64,000 nt of DNA from an uncultured Paracoccaceae bacterium (GTDB lineage: Bacteria; Pseudomonadota; Alphaproteobacteria; Rhodobacterales; Rhodobacteraceae). Shown here one piece after another: positions 1-7,947 of this stretch (its first letter is position 1; every line of letters starts with the position of its first letter). The stretch is from NCBI GenBank assembly GCA_938028765.1, contig CALIZF010000004.1, positions 62,001 to 126,000 on the forward strand. Direction: 5' to 3'. Under the pieces are notes generated by a model. It saw nothing but the letters and a program-made list of their open reading frames with translations. It did not search any database and was not told where the DNA came from. A program made the position numbers and the translations under genes.

Positions 1-102
1 GTGCTGATGGCGCCGGTCGAAGGCTTCCTGCACCGGGTCAACGAACTCGACACGCTGGGCACCGACGAACCCGAAAGCGCCTGCCGCGCCTTCGTCCGCT
101 GA
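1..102 (+). CDS. 3' end of an unidentified gene (partial)
   Basis: Only the last 33 codons are in the window, open from base 1 to a TGA. The visible end is hydrophilic and contains the run ELDTLGTDEPESAC. It sits 25 bp upstream of the beta-propeller gene on the same strand, so it is probably part of the same PQQ-linked operon. By analogy with related PQQ/ABC clusters it may be the tail of a substrate-binding protein of a PQQ-dependent alcohol dehydrogenase system, but that comes from context and a weak resemblance. The first codon here is not necessarily the start. Confidence 0.5.
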   Translation: MLMAPVEGFLHRVNELDTLGTDEPESACRAFVR

Positions 103-127
103 CCCTGGGCCCGAAACGGAGACGACG

Positions 128-1105
128 ATGCGCAATGCCGCCGCCGCCCTGATCCTCGCCCTTTCCGCCGCGACTGCCGCCGCGGCGGGCGAAATCTGGG
201 TGACCAACGAAAAGGACAACACGATCAGCGTCATCGATGCCGACAGCCTCGAGGTGGTGCGCACCATAAGGACCGGCAAGCGACCGCGCGGCATCCTCTT
301 CAGCCGCGACTTCAGCCGCGTCTATGTCTGCGCTTCCGACAGCGACGCGGTGCAGGTGATCGACCCGGCAACTGGCGAAATCCTGCACGACCTGCCTTCG
401 GGCGAGGATCCCGAGACCTTTTTCCTGCACCCCGACGACCGTCACCTCTACATCGCCAACGAGGACGACGCGATCACCACGGTCGTCGATGTGGTAGCGC
501 GCCGGGTGGTGGCGCAGATCGACGTCGGCATCGAACCCGAGGGCATGGCGGTCAGCCACGACGGCCGCATCGCCGTCACCACCTCTGAAACCACGAACAT
601 GGCGCACTGGATCGACACCGCGACCCACAGGCTTTTCGCCAACACGCTGGTGGACAGTCGCCCCCGGCACGCCCGCTTCACCGCCGACGATGCCGAATTG
701 TGGGTGTCGTCCGAGATCGGCGGCACGGTGACGGTGTTCGACACCGCCACCCAGACCGAGAAGGCCAAGATCCGTTTCGCCATCCCCGGCGTGCATGCCG
801 ACCTCATCCAGCCCGTGGGCTTCGAGTTCACCCCCGACGGCACCACCGCCTTCGTGGCGCTGGGTCCGGCGAACCACGTCGCCGTGGTCAATGCCCGCAG
901 CTTTGCGGTCGAGGGCTATATCGTCGTCGGCCGCCGCGTCTGGCATATGGCCTTTTCGCCCGACTATCGTCGCCTGTTCACCACCAACGGCGTGTCGGGC
1001 GATGTGACCGTGATCGATGTGGCGAAACGCGAGGCGATCCGTTCGGTCAAGGTCGGCCGCTTTCCCTGGGGGGCCGCGATGCGGCCGGTCAAGGGCGCTG
1101 GGTAA
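128..1105 (+). CDS. Secreted YVTN-type beta-propeller protein, PQQ-catabolism associated
   Basis: 325 residues. A Sec signal peptide of about 20 residues ends in an alanine-rich stretch, followed by GEIWVTNEKDNTISVID, the first of several repeats of the form VxVID/VxVVD with G(K/R)xPxG turns. Such repeats fold as a seven-bladed periplasmic beta-propeller. Family knowledge links this type (PQQ-dependent catabolism-associated beta-propeller) to operons for PQQ-dependent alcohol oxidation. No catalytic residues are evident; it may bind a dehydrogenase, a carrier protein or a ligand. The start ATG follows a GGAG-containing leader. It heads a co-directional run through the ABC genes to pqqE. The propeller assignment is firm; the exact role is inferred from neighbours. 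Confidence 0.85.
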   Translation: MRNAAAALILALSAATAAAAGEIWVTNEKDNTISVIDADSLEVVRTIRTGKRPRGILFSRDFSRVYVCASDSDAVQVIDPATGEILHDLPSGEDPETFFLHPDDRHLYIANEDDAITTVVDVVARRVVAQIDVGIEPEGMAVSHDGRIAVTTSETTNMAHWIDTATHRLFANTLVDSRPRHARFTADDAELWVSSEIGGTVTVFDTATQTEKAKIRFAIPGVHADLIQPVGFEFTPDGTTAFVALGPANHVAVVNARSFAVEGYIVVGRRVWHMAFSPDYRRLFTTNGVSGDVTVIDVAKREAIRSVKVGRFPWGAAMRPVKGAG

Positions 1106-1138
1106 CGCCACGATTCGCAGAGCAGAGGGAAACAGGAC

Positions 1139-1579
1139 ATGAACCGCACCATCCCTGCCGCGCTGGCGGCGGCCGTGCTTGCGCTGCCGGCGCTGGCGCA
1201 GACCACGATCACCCTGGGGCCCGCGGGCCTTCTGTCGCGCGAGAATCGCCAGAAGCTCGAGCCTCTGACGCTGGGCGCGGGCCAGCCGCTGGCCGCGGGG
1301 CCGATCCGGCTGAAGTCGGGCTTCTACTACAAACTGCCCATCGTCTCGGACGGCAGCCAGGAGCTGCAGATCGCGGCGCCCGAGTTTTTCCGCGCGATCT
1401 GGATCGACGAGGTGGTGATCAACAACATCGAGGTGCGCCCGCTCGGGCTCGACTCGCTCGAGTTCGACGACGAGGGCGAGGCCGAGATCGGTTTTGTCGC
1501 CATCAAGCCGGGCACCTATACGATCCGCGTGCCGGGGACGGAGGCCGAATCGATGCGCGTCGAGGTGACGATCGAGTGA
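1139..1579 (+). CDS. Small secreted protein of unknown function in the PQQ/ABC operon
   Basis: 146 residues with a clear signal peptide (MNRTIPAALAAAVLALPALA, cut near residue 20). The mature part is rich in alternating hydrophobic/polar strands (IWIDEVVINNIEV, GFVAIKPGTYTIRV), suggesting a small all-beta, cupredoxin- or Ig-like fold. I see no Cys, and no His/Met cluster that would make a copper site. The gene ends inside the start of the ABC ATPase gene (GTGA overlap), so it is probably translated with it. It could be an accessory or solute-binding component of the transporter. I do not recognise the family. Confidence 0.75.
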   Translation: MNRTIPAALAAAVLALPALAQTTITLGPAGLLSRENRQKLEPLTLGAGQPLAAGPIRLKSGFYYKLPIVSDGSQELQIAAPEFFRAIWIDEVVINNIEVRPLGLDSLEFDDEGEAEIGFVAIKPGTYTIRVPGTEAESMRVEVTIE

Positions 1580-2325
1580 CCGCAGCGCCGCCGGGGCTGG
1601 AGATCGAGGGGGTCCGCTTCGCCTACGGCGCGCGGCGGGCGCTGGAGGATGTCTCGTTCTCGGTGCCGGGCGGGACATTCTGCGCGTTGCTCGGCCCGAA
1701 CGGCGCGGGCAAGTCAACGCTGTTCGCGCTGATCTCGGGGCTGTTCGCGTCGCAGGGGGGGCGCATCGCGGTGGCGGGCCAGGACGTGGGCCGCGCGCCC
1801 GTGGCGGCGCTGCGTCGCCTCGGCATCCTGTTCCAGTCCTCGGCGCTCGACCCCGATCTCGGCTGCGCGGCCAATCTGCGCTACGCCGCCGCGCTGCATG
1901 GTCTTGCCGGGCGGGCCGCCAGCGCGGCGGTGGCCGCTGCGCTGGATCGGGCAGGGCTGGCCGAGCGGGCGCGGGATCAAGTGCGCACGCTTTCGGGCGG
2001 GCAGCGCCGCCGGCTCGAGATTGCGCGGGCGCTGATGCACGGGCCTGCGGTGCTCTTGCTCGACGAACCCACGGTGGGGCTCGATGCCGCGGCGCGGGCC
2101 GAGGTGGTCGCGCATGTCCACGCCCTTGCGCAACAGGAGGGTATCGCCGTGCTCTGGGCCACGCATCTGACCGACGAGGTGCATCCGGGCGACCGGCTGG
2201 TGATCCTCGACCGCGGCCGGTTGCGGGCACGGGGAACGGCGGCCGAGGTGGCGGGGGGGCGCGATCTGCGGCAAGTGTTCCTCGCGCTGACCGCCGCCGG
2301 CGCGGCGGCGGAGACGGCTGGATGA
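1576..2325 (+). CDS. ABC transporter ATP-binding protein (PQQ-dependent alcohol dehydrogenase locus)
   Basis: 249 residues from a GTG that overlaps the preceding stop as GTGA; this start places the usual short leader before the first ATPase strand. All nucleotide-binding motifs are present: Walker A GPNGAGKST (about residue 40), a Q-loop (FQSS), the signature LSGGQRRR, Walker B VLLLDEPT and the H-loop (WATH). The stop overlaps the permease start as ATGA. It energises the membrane subunit encoded next. Related ATPases are annotated as part of PQQ-dependent alcohol-dehydrogenase systems. The substrate is unknown; export is likely because the partner is of ABC-2 type. Confidence 0.9.
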   Translation: MTAAPPGLEIEGVRFAYGARRALEDVSFSVPGGTFCALLGPNGAGKSTLFALISGLFASQGGRIAVAGQDVGRAPVAALRRLGILFQSSALDPDLGCAANLRYAAALHGLAGRAASAAVAAALDRAGLAERARDQVRTLSGGQRRRLEIARALMHGPAVLLLDEPTVGLDAAARAEVVAHVHALAQQEGIAVLWATHLTDEVHPGDRLVILDRGRLRARGTAAEVAGGRDLRQVFLALTAAGAAAETAG

Positions 2326-3113
2326 GCGGCGCGCTGGTCGCGCTCGCCGGGATCGTGCGCCGCGATCTCGCGCGGTTCCTGATGCAGCGCGGGCGGCTCC
2401 TTGCGGCGCTGGTGCGGCCGCTGGTGTGGCTTCTGGTCTTTGCCGCGGGGTTCCGCATGGCGATCGGCGTCTCGATCACGCCGCCCTACGCGACCTACAT
2501 CATCTACGACGTCTACATCGTCCCCGGCCTTGTCGGCATGATCATCCTGTTCAACGGGATGCAGTCGGCGCTCGGCCTTGTCTGGGAGCGCGAGCTGGGT
2601 TCGCTGCGGCTGTTGCTGACCGCGCCCTTCCCACGCTGGTGGCTGCTGTTGTCCAAGACGGTGGCGGCAGCCGTGGTGTCGATCCTGCAGGCGCTGGTCT
2701 TTCTGGCTATCGCCGCGGCATGGGGGGTCATCGCGCCCTGGCAGGGCTATCTTTTCGCGATCCCGGCGATGTTCCTGCTCGCGCTGATGGTGGGCGCGCT
2801 CGGGCTTGCGCTGTCGGCGCTGGTGCCGCAGCTCGAGAACTTCGCCGGCGTCATGAACTTCGTCATCTTTCCGATGTTCTTCCTCTCTTCTGCGCTTTAC
2901 CCCGTCTGGCGCATGGCCGAGGCGAGCCCGTTCCTGGCCCGCCTCTGCGCATGGAACCCCTTCACCCACGGGGTCGAGCTCATCCGCTTTGCGCTGTACC
3001 GCGAGCTCAACGTGCAGGCGCTTGCGGCGCTGCTGCTTGCCACAGCCGCGTTCGGGGCGGCTGCGCTATGGCTCTACGACCCTGCCCGCGGCACCCTGCG
3101 ACGACGGTCCTGA
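2322..3113 (+). CDS. ABC-2 type transporter permease
   Basis: 263 residues with about six hydrophobic segments, typical of the ABC-2 membrane family that pairs with one ATPase gene. The stretch NGMQSALGLVWERELGSLRLLL resembles the conserved cytoplasmic region after the second membrane span (quoted positions about 85-106), and the WNPFTHGVELIRF region lies near the last spans. ATGA overlap with the ATPase gene indicates coupled translation. No binding-protein gene lies between this and pqqA, consistent with an exporter or with a binding protein encoded left of the window. A role in moving a PQQ-related compound or in detoxification is only an inference. Confidence 0.85.
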   Translation: MSGALVALAGIVRRDLARFLMQRGRLLAALVRPLVWLLVFAAGFRMAIGVSITPPYATYIIYDVYIVPGLVGMIILFNGMQSALGLVWERELGSLRLLLTAPFPRWWLLLSKTVAAAVVSILQALVFLAIAAAWGVIAPWQGYLFAIPAMFLLALMVGALGLALSALVPQLENFAGVMNFVIFPMFFLSSALYPVWRMAEASPFLARLCAWNPFTHGVELIRFALYRELNVQALAALLLATAAFGAAALWLYDPARGTLRRRS

Positions 3114-3125
3114 GCCATGCCACCT

Positions 3126-3140
3126 TGGTCTATACGACCA
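3126..3140. promoter_or_regulatory. Inverted repeat upstream of pqqA
   Basis: TGGTC-TATAC-GACCA, a perfect 5-bp inverted repeat around a 5-bp AT-rich centre, lies in the 99-bp gap between the ABC permease and pqqA. It is the only obvious dyad there and could be an operator or an RNA hairpin for separate control of the pqq genes. Weak evidence. Confidence 0.25.
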
Positions 3141-3212
3141 TCGCCGGACTCGACAGGCCGCGCCGCGCACAGCTAGCCTTGGCCTACCGACCGTGGAGGA
3201 GGAGGTCCCGAT

Positions 3213-3314
3213 ATGTCCTGGAAGAAGCCCATCGTTCGCGAAATCGCCTGCGGCATGGAGATCAACATGTACGGCCCGGCCGAAGACGACCGGCGCGACG
3301 ACACCGCGTTCTGA
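3213..3314 (+). CDS. pqqA: PQQ precursor peptide PqqA
   Basis: 33 residues, MSWKKPIVREIACGMEINMY at the front, with Glu16 and Tyr20 in the canonical E-x-x-x-Y spacing. These two side chains are cross-linked by PqqE and become the PQQ skeleton. A very strong GGAGGAGGAGG ribosome site ends about 8 bp before the ATG, as expected for a substrate peptide needed in large amounts. pqqB follows within 12-15 bp. Length and motif are diagnostic. Confidence 0.95.
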   Translation: MSWKKPIVREIACGMEINMYGPAEDDRRDDTAF

Positions 3315-3325
3315 CGCCGGCGATC

Positions 3326-4207
3326 TTGCGCGTCCGCATTCTGGGTGCGGGGGCCGGGGGAGGGCTGCCGCAGTGGAACTGCGGCTGCCCTGCCTGCATC
3401 GATGCGCGCCGGGGGATGATCGCGCCGATGACGCAGTCGTCGGTTGCCGTATCGGCCGACGGCGGCAGCTGGGCGGTGATCAACGCCTCGCCCGACCTGC
3501 GGATGCAGCTTGCTGCCCAGCCGCCGCTGCATCCGCGCGGGCTGCGCGACAGTCCGGTGGCTGCCGTTGTTCTCACCAACGGCGACATCGATCACGTCGC
3601 CGGCCTGTTGTCGCTTCGCGAGGGCGCGCGCTTCGTGCTGCACGCCACGCCGGCCGTGCTGGCCACCCTGCTCCACGACCGGGTCTTCGGCGTGCTCGAC
3701 CCCGCGCTGGTGCGCCGGGTGCCGATGCAGCTCGACCGCCCGTTCGACCTTCTGGGCCTGACCGTCACCCCTTTCGCTGTGCCGGGCAAGGTAGCGCTCT
3801 ATCTCGAAAGCGACCGGTCCGACCCCGCGGCCCTGGGCGAAGAGACGGTGGCGCTCGACATCCGCGGGTCCGGCCGGCGCATGATCTACATGCCGGCCTG
3901 TGCGGCGCTGCCCGACTGGCTGGTGGACCGGATGCGGGGCGCCGACCTGATCCTGTTCGACGGCACGGTCTTTCGCGACGACGACATGATCCGCGCGGGC
4001 TGCGGCACCAAAACCGGTGCGCGCATGGGCCATGTGGCGATGGACGGGCCGCAGGGAAGCCTTGCGCGCCTGGCCGGGCTGGCGGCGCGGCGCGTCTTCG
4101 TCCATCTCAACAACACCAACCCCGTGCTGCGCCCCGGTCCCGAACGCGACGCCGTCCTCGCGGCGGGGTGGGAGATCGCGGCAGACGGGCAGGAATACAT
4201 GCCATGA
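3326..4207 (+). CDS. pqqB: PQQ biosynthesis protein PqqB (metallo-beta-lactamase fold)
   Basis: 293 residues from a TTG start giving (M)RVRILGAGAGGGLPQWNC, which matches the usual PqqB beginning. There is no ATG or GTG nearby; an upstream CTG at 3311 overlapping the pqqA stop is the alternative. The NCGCPAC cysteines near the N-terminus bind metal in the family, and VLTNGDIDHVAGLL is the counterpart of the metallo-beta-lactamase HxHxDH region in its PqqB form. PqqB is thought to hydroxylate the tyrosine of the precursor. The unusual start suggests translation coupled to pqqA. Confidence 0.93.
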   Translation: MRVRILGAGAGGGLPQWNCGCPACIDARRGMIAPMTQSSVAVSADGGSWAVINASPDLRMQLAAQPPLHPRGLRDSPVAAVVLTNGDIDHVAGLLSLREGARFVLHATPAVLATLLHDRVFGVLDPALVRRVPMQLDRPFDLLGLTVTPFAVPGKVALYLESDRSDPAALGEETVALDIRGSGRRMIYMPACAALPDWLVDRMRGADLILFDGTVFRDDDMIRAGCGTKTGARMGHVAMDGPQGSLARLAGLAARRVFVHLNNTNPVLRPGPERDAVLAAGWEIAADGQEYMP

Positions 4208-4217
4208 GGCAGGTCCG

Positions 4218-4994
4218 ATGAACGCCCCGATGACTGTCCCCGACGATGCCCCCGTCGATGTTCCCGACAGCCGCGCCGCCTTCGAGGCGCGCCTGCGCGC
4301 GGTGGGTGCGGACCGCTACCACGACAAGCATCCGTTCCACGCGCGCCTGCATGGCGGCCAGTGCACCATGGCCGAGGTACAGGCCTGGGTGATCAACCGC
4401 TGGTATTACCAGAGCCGCATTCCGATGAAGGACGCGGCGCTGATGTCGCGGCTCGAGGACCCGGCGCTGCGCCGCATCTGGCGCTCGCGGCTGGAGGATC
4501 ACGACGGCGGGTTGGAGGCGGGCGGCGGCATCCGCCGCTGGTTGCGCCTCGCCGAGGGCGTGGGGCTCGACCCCGCCTATGTGGCCTCGGGCCGCGGCGT
4601 GCTGCCGGCCACGCGCTTTGCCGTCGATGCCTATGTGCACTTCGTGCGCGAGGCACCGCTTGTGGCGGCGATGGCCTCGTCCCTGACCGAGCTTTTCGCC
4701 CCGGCGATCCACGAGCGGCGCATCGCGGGCCTCCTTGAGCACTACGCCTTCGCCAACCCCGAGACGCTGGCCTATTTCCGCCAGCGGTTGAACGAGGCGC
4801 CGAAGGACGTGGCCTTCACGCTGGCCTGGGTGCTGGACAACGCGCGCAGCCGCGCCGACCAGGACGCGGCCGTGGCGGCGCTGACCTTCAAGACCGAGGT
4901 GCTCTGGGCGCAGCTCGATGCGCTCTGGCACGCCTATGTCGCGGGCAACATCCCGCCCGGCGCCTGGCGGCCGGGCGACGGCGGGCGGGGATGA
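4218..4994 (+). CDS. pqqC: PQQ synthase PqqC
   Basis: 258 residues, about the family length plus a short N-terminal extension. The cofactor-free oxidase carries out the last step, ring closure and oxidation of AHQQ to PQQ with O2. The sequence shows the conserved helical heme-oxygenase-like body, including YHDKHPFHARLHGG, WVINRWYYQSRIPMKD and the ASSLTELFAP helix. The ATG chosen is 10 bp after the pqqB stop with a GGCAGG leader. The 3' end overlaps pqqD as ATGA. Confidence 0.95.
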   Translation: MNAPMTVPDDAPVDVPDSRAAFEARLRAVGADRYHDKHPFHARLHGGQCTMAEVQAWVINRWYYQSRIPMKDAALMSRLEDPALRRIWRSRLEDHDGGLEAGGGIRRWLRLAEGVGLDPAYVASGRGVLPATRFAVDAYVHFVREAPLVAAMASSLTELFAPAIHERRIAGLLEHYAFANPETLAYFRQRLNEAPKDVAFTLAWVLDNARSRADQDAAVAALTFKTEVLWAQLDALWHAYVAGNIPPGAWRPGDGGRG

Positions 4995-5284
4995 CCGGCC
5001 CGGTGCTGAGCGCCGAGATCGTGCCGCGTCTGCCGCGCGGCGTGCGCCTGCACGACGACCGGGTGCGCGGCTGCCCGGTGCTGCTGGGGCCGGAACGCGC
5101 GGTGATGCTCGATCCGGTGGGGGCGGCGATCCTTGGCGAGCTGGACGGGGCGCGCAGCCTAGGCGAGATCGCTGCCCGGCTGGCCGAACGGTATGCCGCC
5201 CCGGCCGAAGAGATCGGGGCCGACGTCGCGGCCTTTGTCGCCGATCTGGCCGAGCGGCGGCTGGTGGAGCTTGGGAATGCCTGA
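4991..5284 (+). CDS. pqqD: PQQ peptide chaperone PqqD
   Basis: 97 residues with the RiPP recognition element fold. PqqD binds the PqqA leader and presents it to the radical SAM enzyme PqqE. The PqqD signatures PRGVRLHDDRVRG and VMLDPVGAAIL are present. It overlaps pqqC by 4 bp and pqqE by 8 bp, so C, D and E are probably translated in a coupled manner with near-equal output. Confidence 0.93.
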   Translation: MTGPVLSAEIVPRLPRGVRLHDDRVRGCPVLLGPERAVMLDPVGAAILGELDGARSLGEIAARLAERYAAPAEEIGADVAAFVADLAERRLVELGNA

Positions 5285-6389
5285 CGACGTCGCCCGCCAG
5301 GTCCCGCCGCCACCCGTCGCGCTATTGGCCGAGCTGACGCACCGCTGCCCTCTGTCCTGCCCCTATTGCTCGAACCCCGTCGAGATGGTTCCGCGCGGGT
5401 CCGAGATGAACACCGCCGACTGGGCACGGGTGTTCGACGAGGCAGCTGCGCTCGGCGTTCTGCAGCTGCACCTGTCGGGGGGCGAGCCTGCCGCGCGCCG
5501 CGATCTGGAGGATCTCGTGGCGGCGGCGCGGGGGGCAGGGCTCTATGTCAATCTGATCACCTCCGGCCTGGGACTGACCGAGGCGCGGCTGGATGCGCTG
5601 GAGGCGGCGGGGCTCGACCATGTGCAGCTGTCGTTGCAGGGGGTGCGGCCCGAGGTTTCCGATCGCATCGGCGGCGTTGCGGGCGCCTTTGACCGCAAGA
5701 TGGCGCTGGCGCGCTCGGTCGTGGCGCGCGGCCTGCCCCTCACGCTGAACGCAGTCATGCACCGGCACAACCTCGACGATCTGCCCGCGACGATCATGCT
5801 GGCCGAAGCGCTTGGCGCACGGCGCATCGAGGTTGCTTGCGTGCAGTTCCACGGCTGGGCGGCGATCAATCGGGCCGGCCTGATGCCGACGCGGGCGCAG
5901 ACCGAGGCGGCCAAGGCGACGGTGGCGGCGGCGCGGGCGCGGCTGAAGGGGCGGCTGGTGATCGACTTCGTGCCGCCCGACTATCATGCGGACTTCCCGA
6001 AGTCCTGCATGGGCGGTTGGGGCAGCACGGGGCTGAACGTCGCGCCCGACGGCACGGTTCTGCCCTGCCACGCCGCGCAGAGCATCCCGGGGATGACCTT
6101 CCCGAATGTGCGGGAGGTGCCGCTGGCCTTGGCCTGGGCGCACAGCCCCGCTTTCAACGCCTTCCGTGGCACGGACTGGATGCCCGAGCCCTGCCGCAGC
6201 TGCGACCGGCGCAGCATCGACCAGGGCGGCTGCCGCTGCCAGGCGCTGGCGATCCTCGGCGACGCCGCCGCCCCCGACCCGGTCTGCCGCCGGACGCCCG
6301 GCCGCGCGCAGCTCGACCGGCTGCTGGCCGGACTGCCCGGCCCCGAGGCGGCACCCGCACCCCTGACCCCGCGCGCCGCCGTGCGCTGA
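5277..6389 (+). CDS. pqqE: PqqA peptide cyclase PqqE (radical SAM)
   Basis: 370 residues. PqqE forms the C-C bond between Glu16 and Tyr20 of PqqA. The radical SAM site CPLSCPYC lies near residue 24, followed by the SAM-binding GGE (LHLSGGEPAARRD). The C-terminal half has the SPASM cysteines for auxiliary Fe-S clusters, in KSCMGGWGSTG, PDGTVLPCHAA and EPCRSCDRRSIDQGGCRCQA. The ATG is inside the end of pqqD. It ends the pqq operon; a GC-rich hairpin follows. Confidence 0.96.
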   Translation: MPDDVARQVPPPPVALLAELTHRCPLSCPYCSNPVEMVPRGSEMNTADWARVFDEAAALGVLQLHLSGGEPAARRDLEDLVAAARGAGLYVNLITSGLGLTEARLDALEAAGLDHVQLSLQGVRPEVSDRIGGVAGAFDRKMALARSVVARGLPLTLNAVMHRHNLDDLPATIMLAEALGARRIEVACVQFHGWAAINRAGLMPTRAQTEAAKATVAAARARLKGRLVIDFVPPDYHADFPKSCMGGWGSTGLNVAPDGTVLPCHAAQSIPGMTFPNVREVPLALAWAHSPAFNAFRGTDWMPEPCRSCDRRSIDQGGCRCQALAILGDAAAPDPVCRRTPGRAQLDRLLAGLPGPEAAPAPLTPRAAVR

Positions 6390-6752
6390 GCGGCGCCGGA
6401 GGGGCAGGCAAGCCCGCAGCGCGGGCATGCCGTCGCGGGCGCGGGATGCCCGGCCATCGGATACTGTCCCATGGCGTGGTGCAGCTGTGCTCGCCATCGC
6501 CGTGATGCAGGGCGCAGACCTTCCCGAACAGGATGCTGCGGCGGGCAGGCTGCCGACGCGCCACACCGCCACCGGGGACACGACCCGGGCCACGCCGCCG
6601 GCCCGGACCGTGGCGCAAGACACCAGACTGGCATGATGCGACCGAAGGTTGCTGGCGGGGGCCGGATCGGGCAATCGCAGGCCCTTCCGCCGGGCCCCGC
6701 CGAGTGGACCGGCCGCGGCGCGCGCGCCCGTGCCGACGGCAGCAGTGGCGGG
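6390..6752. other. 363-bp gap between convergent pqqE and pyrF
   Basis: Apart from the hairpin just after pqqE, I see no supported gene here. The frames that stay open have no recognisable domain, no good ribosome site and look like by-products of high GC. Several short GC-rich dyads occur, as expected of a terminator region between two converging operons. Confidence 0.5.
6407..6431 (+). terminator. Hairpin after pqqE
   Basis: Inverted repeat GGCAAGCCCGC / GCGGGCATGCC around a 3-base loop, with one mismatch, 18 bp beyond the pqqE stop. There is no T-run, so it is a weak intrinsic terminator or an RNA-stabilising stem. Confidence 0.45.
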
Positions 6753-7475
6753 TCAGGGAAGGCTGGCGGCGATGGCGCGGGCAGCGGCAGCAGGGTCGGG
6801 CGCGGCCCAGACGGGGCGGCCGACCACGATGTGGTCAGCGCCGGCGCGGATCGCGGCTTCCGGGGTGACGATGCGCTTCTGGTCGCCGGGATCTGCCCCC
6901 GCGGGGCGGATGCCGGGCGTGACGATCAGCCGACCTGCCGCCTGCGGCAGGGCACGGATTGCCGCCGCTTCCTGCGCGCTGGCGATCACGCCGTCAGCGC
7001 CCGCGTCGAACGCGGCGGCGGCGCGGGCCAGCGCGATCTCGGCCACGGTGCCGGGGCGGATCTGGCCTGCGTCGAGGTCAGCGCGGTCGAGCGAGGTCAG
7101 GACGGTGACGGCAAGGATCTTCGTGTCGCCCTTGGCGGCCGCCGCCGCGCGGACCACCTGCGGATCGCCGTGCACGGTGAGGAAGTCGAGCCCGAAGGCG
7201 GACAGGCCGCGCACCGCCGCCTCGACGGTCGCGCCAATGTCGTAGAGCTTGAGGTCGAGGAACACGCGCTTGCCGCGCTCGTCCTTCAGGTCGCGCGCGA
7301 GCGCGAGGCCCCCGGTGGTCAGCATCCCCAGGCCGATCTTGTAGAAAGACACCGCGTCACCCAGCCGGTCGGCCAGGGCGAGGCCGGCGGGCGCATGGGG
7401 CACGTCGAGGGCGACGATCAGTCGGTCGTCGGGCAGCCGGCCGTCGGGCGCCGGTGCACGCGGCTCAGCCGGCAT
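6753..7475 (-). CDS. pyrF: Orotidine 5'-phosphate decarboxylase
   Basis: 240 residues. It converts OMP to UMP, the last step of de novo pyrimidine synthesis. The catalytic Asp/Lys stretch VFLDLKLYDIG, the N-terminal LIVALDVP strand, the phosphate-binding VTPGIRPAG and the C-terminal DHIVVGRPV are all present. The start overlaps the end of trmO by 11 bp, so it is the last gene of a leftward aminotransferase-trmO-pyrF set. Confidence 0.95.
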   Translation of the reverse strand: MPAEPRAPAPDGRLPDDRLIVALDVPHAPAGLALADRLGDAVSFYKIGLGMLTTGGLALARDLKDERGKRVFLDLKLYDIGATVEAAVRGLSAFGLDFLTVHGDPQVVRAAAAAKGDTKILAVTVLTSLDRADLDAGQIRPGTVAEIALARAAAAFDAGADGVIASAQEAAAIRALPQAAGRLIVTPGIRPAGADPGDQKRIVTPEAAIRAGADHIVVGRPVWAAPDPAAAARAIAASLP

Positions 7476-7947
7476 GGGGGCAGGTCTCGGGCTTGAGGTC
7501 GATGAGGGGGGTGCCGTCGAGACAGTCGAGCCCGCGGACGGTCAGAACGGGCCCGTCCACCGCGAGGACCGCGACGGTCGAGACGGCGACGGGGTTCGGC
7601 CGGTTGGGCGACCGGATGGCGAAGGTCCCCGTCGGGCCGCGATGACCGGGGCTCTGGCGCACCAGATCGCGCCGGGCGCGGTGCATCCAGTAGAGCACCT
7701 GGAGCCGCTGGCCGGGCGCCACCCCGTCGAGCGCCCCCTGCCAGCGCGGATCGAGGACGATGCGGCAGTCCGGGCCGCCGACCGGGTCGCCCCGGCGCGG
7801 GCACTCGGCACGGCTCGCCCAGGGCGTCTCGATCCGGCCGATGAACCACAGCGCGGCGTCGGTGCCGGCGGGGGGCTCTGCCGTCTCCTCCCCTGGGCGC
7901 AGGCGGGTTTCGTCCGGGTCGCGGGGCATGGAGGGCGCGCCGGTCAC
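7465..7947 (-). CDS. trmO: tRNA (N6-threonylcarbamoyladenosine(37)-N6)-methyltransferase TrmO
   Basis: 160 residues, UPF0066/TsaA-like family. TrmO methylates t6A37 in threonine tRNAs using SAM. Diagnostic parts are IGRIETPW near the N-terminus, FAIRSPNRPNPVAVS in the middle and LDCLDGTPLIDLKP near the end. GTG at 7947 overlaps the aminotransferase stop and is favoured for coupling; an ATG at 7929 would shorten the acidic N-terminal tail by six residues. tsaE, which works in t6A formation itself, lies elsewhere in this window. Confidence 0.9.
   Translation of the reverse strand: MTGAPSMPRDPDETRLRPGEETAEPPAGTDAALWFIGRIETPWASRAECPRRGDPVGGPDCRIVLDPRWQGALDGVAPGQRLQVLYWMHRARRDLVRQSPGHRGPTGTFAIRSPNRPNPVAVSTVAVLAVDGPVLTVRGLDCLDGTPLIDLKPETCPHAG

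Noticed and set aside
38-2479. Very long open frame on the minus strand opposite the beta-propeller and ABC genes
   Set aside because: Arginine/proline-rich translation without domains; the opposite strand holds genes with clear motifs. Such frames are a by-product of high GC and are seen opposite nearly every gene here (also opposite mutS, addAB and the macroglobulin gene).
6427-6636. 69-codon frame between pqqE and pyrF
   Set aside because: Begins inside the hairpin after pqqE, has no ribosome site and no recognisable features.
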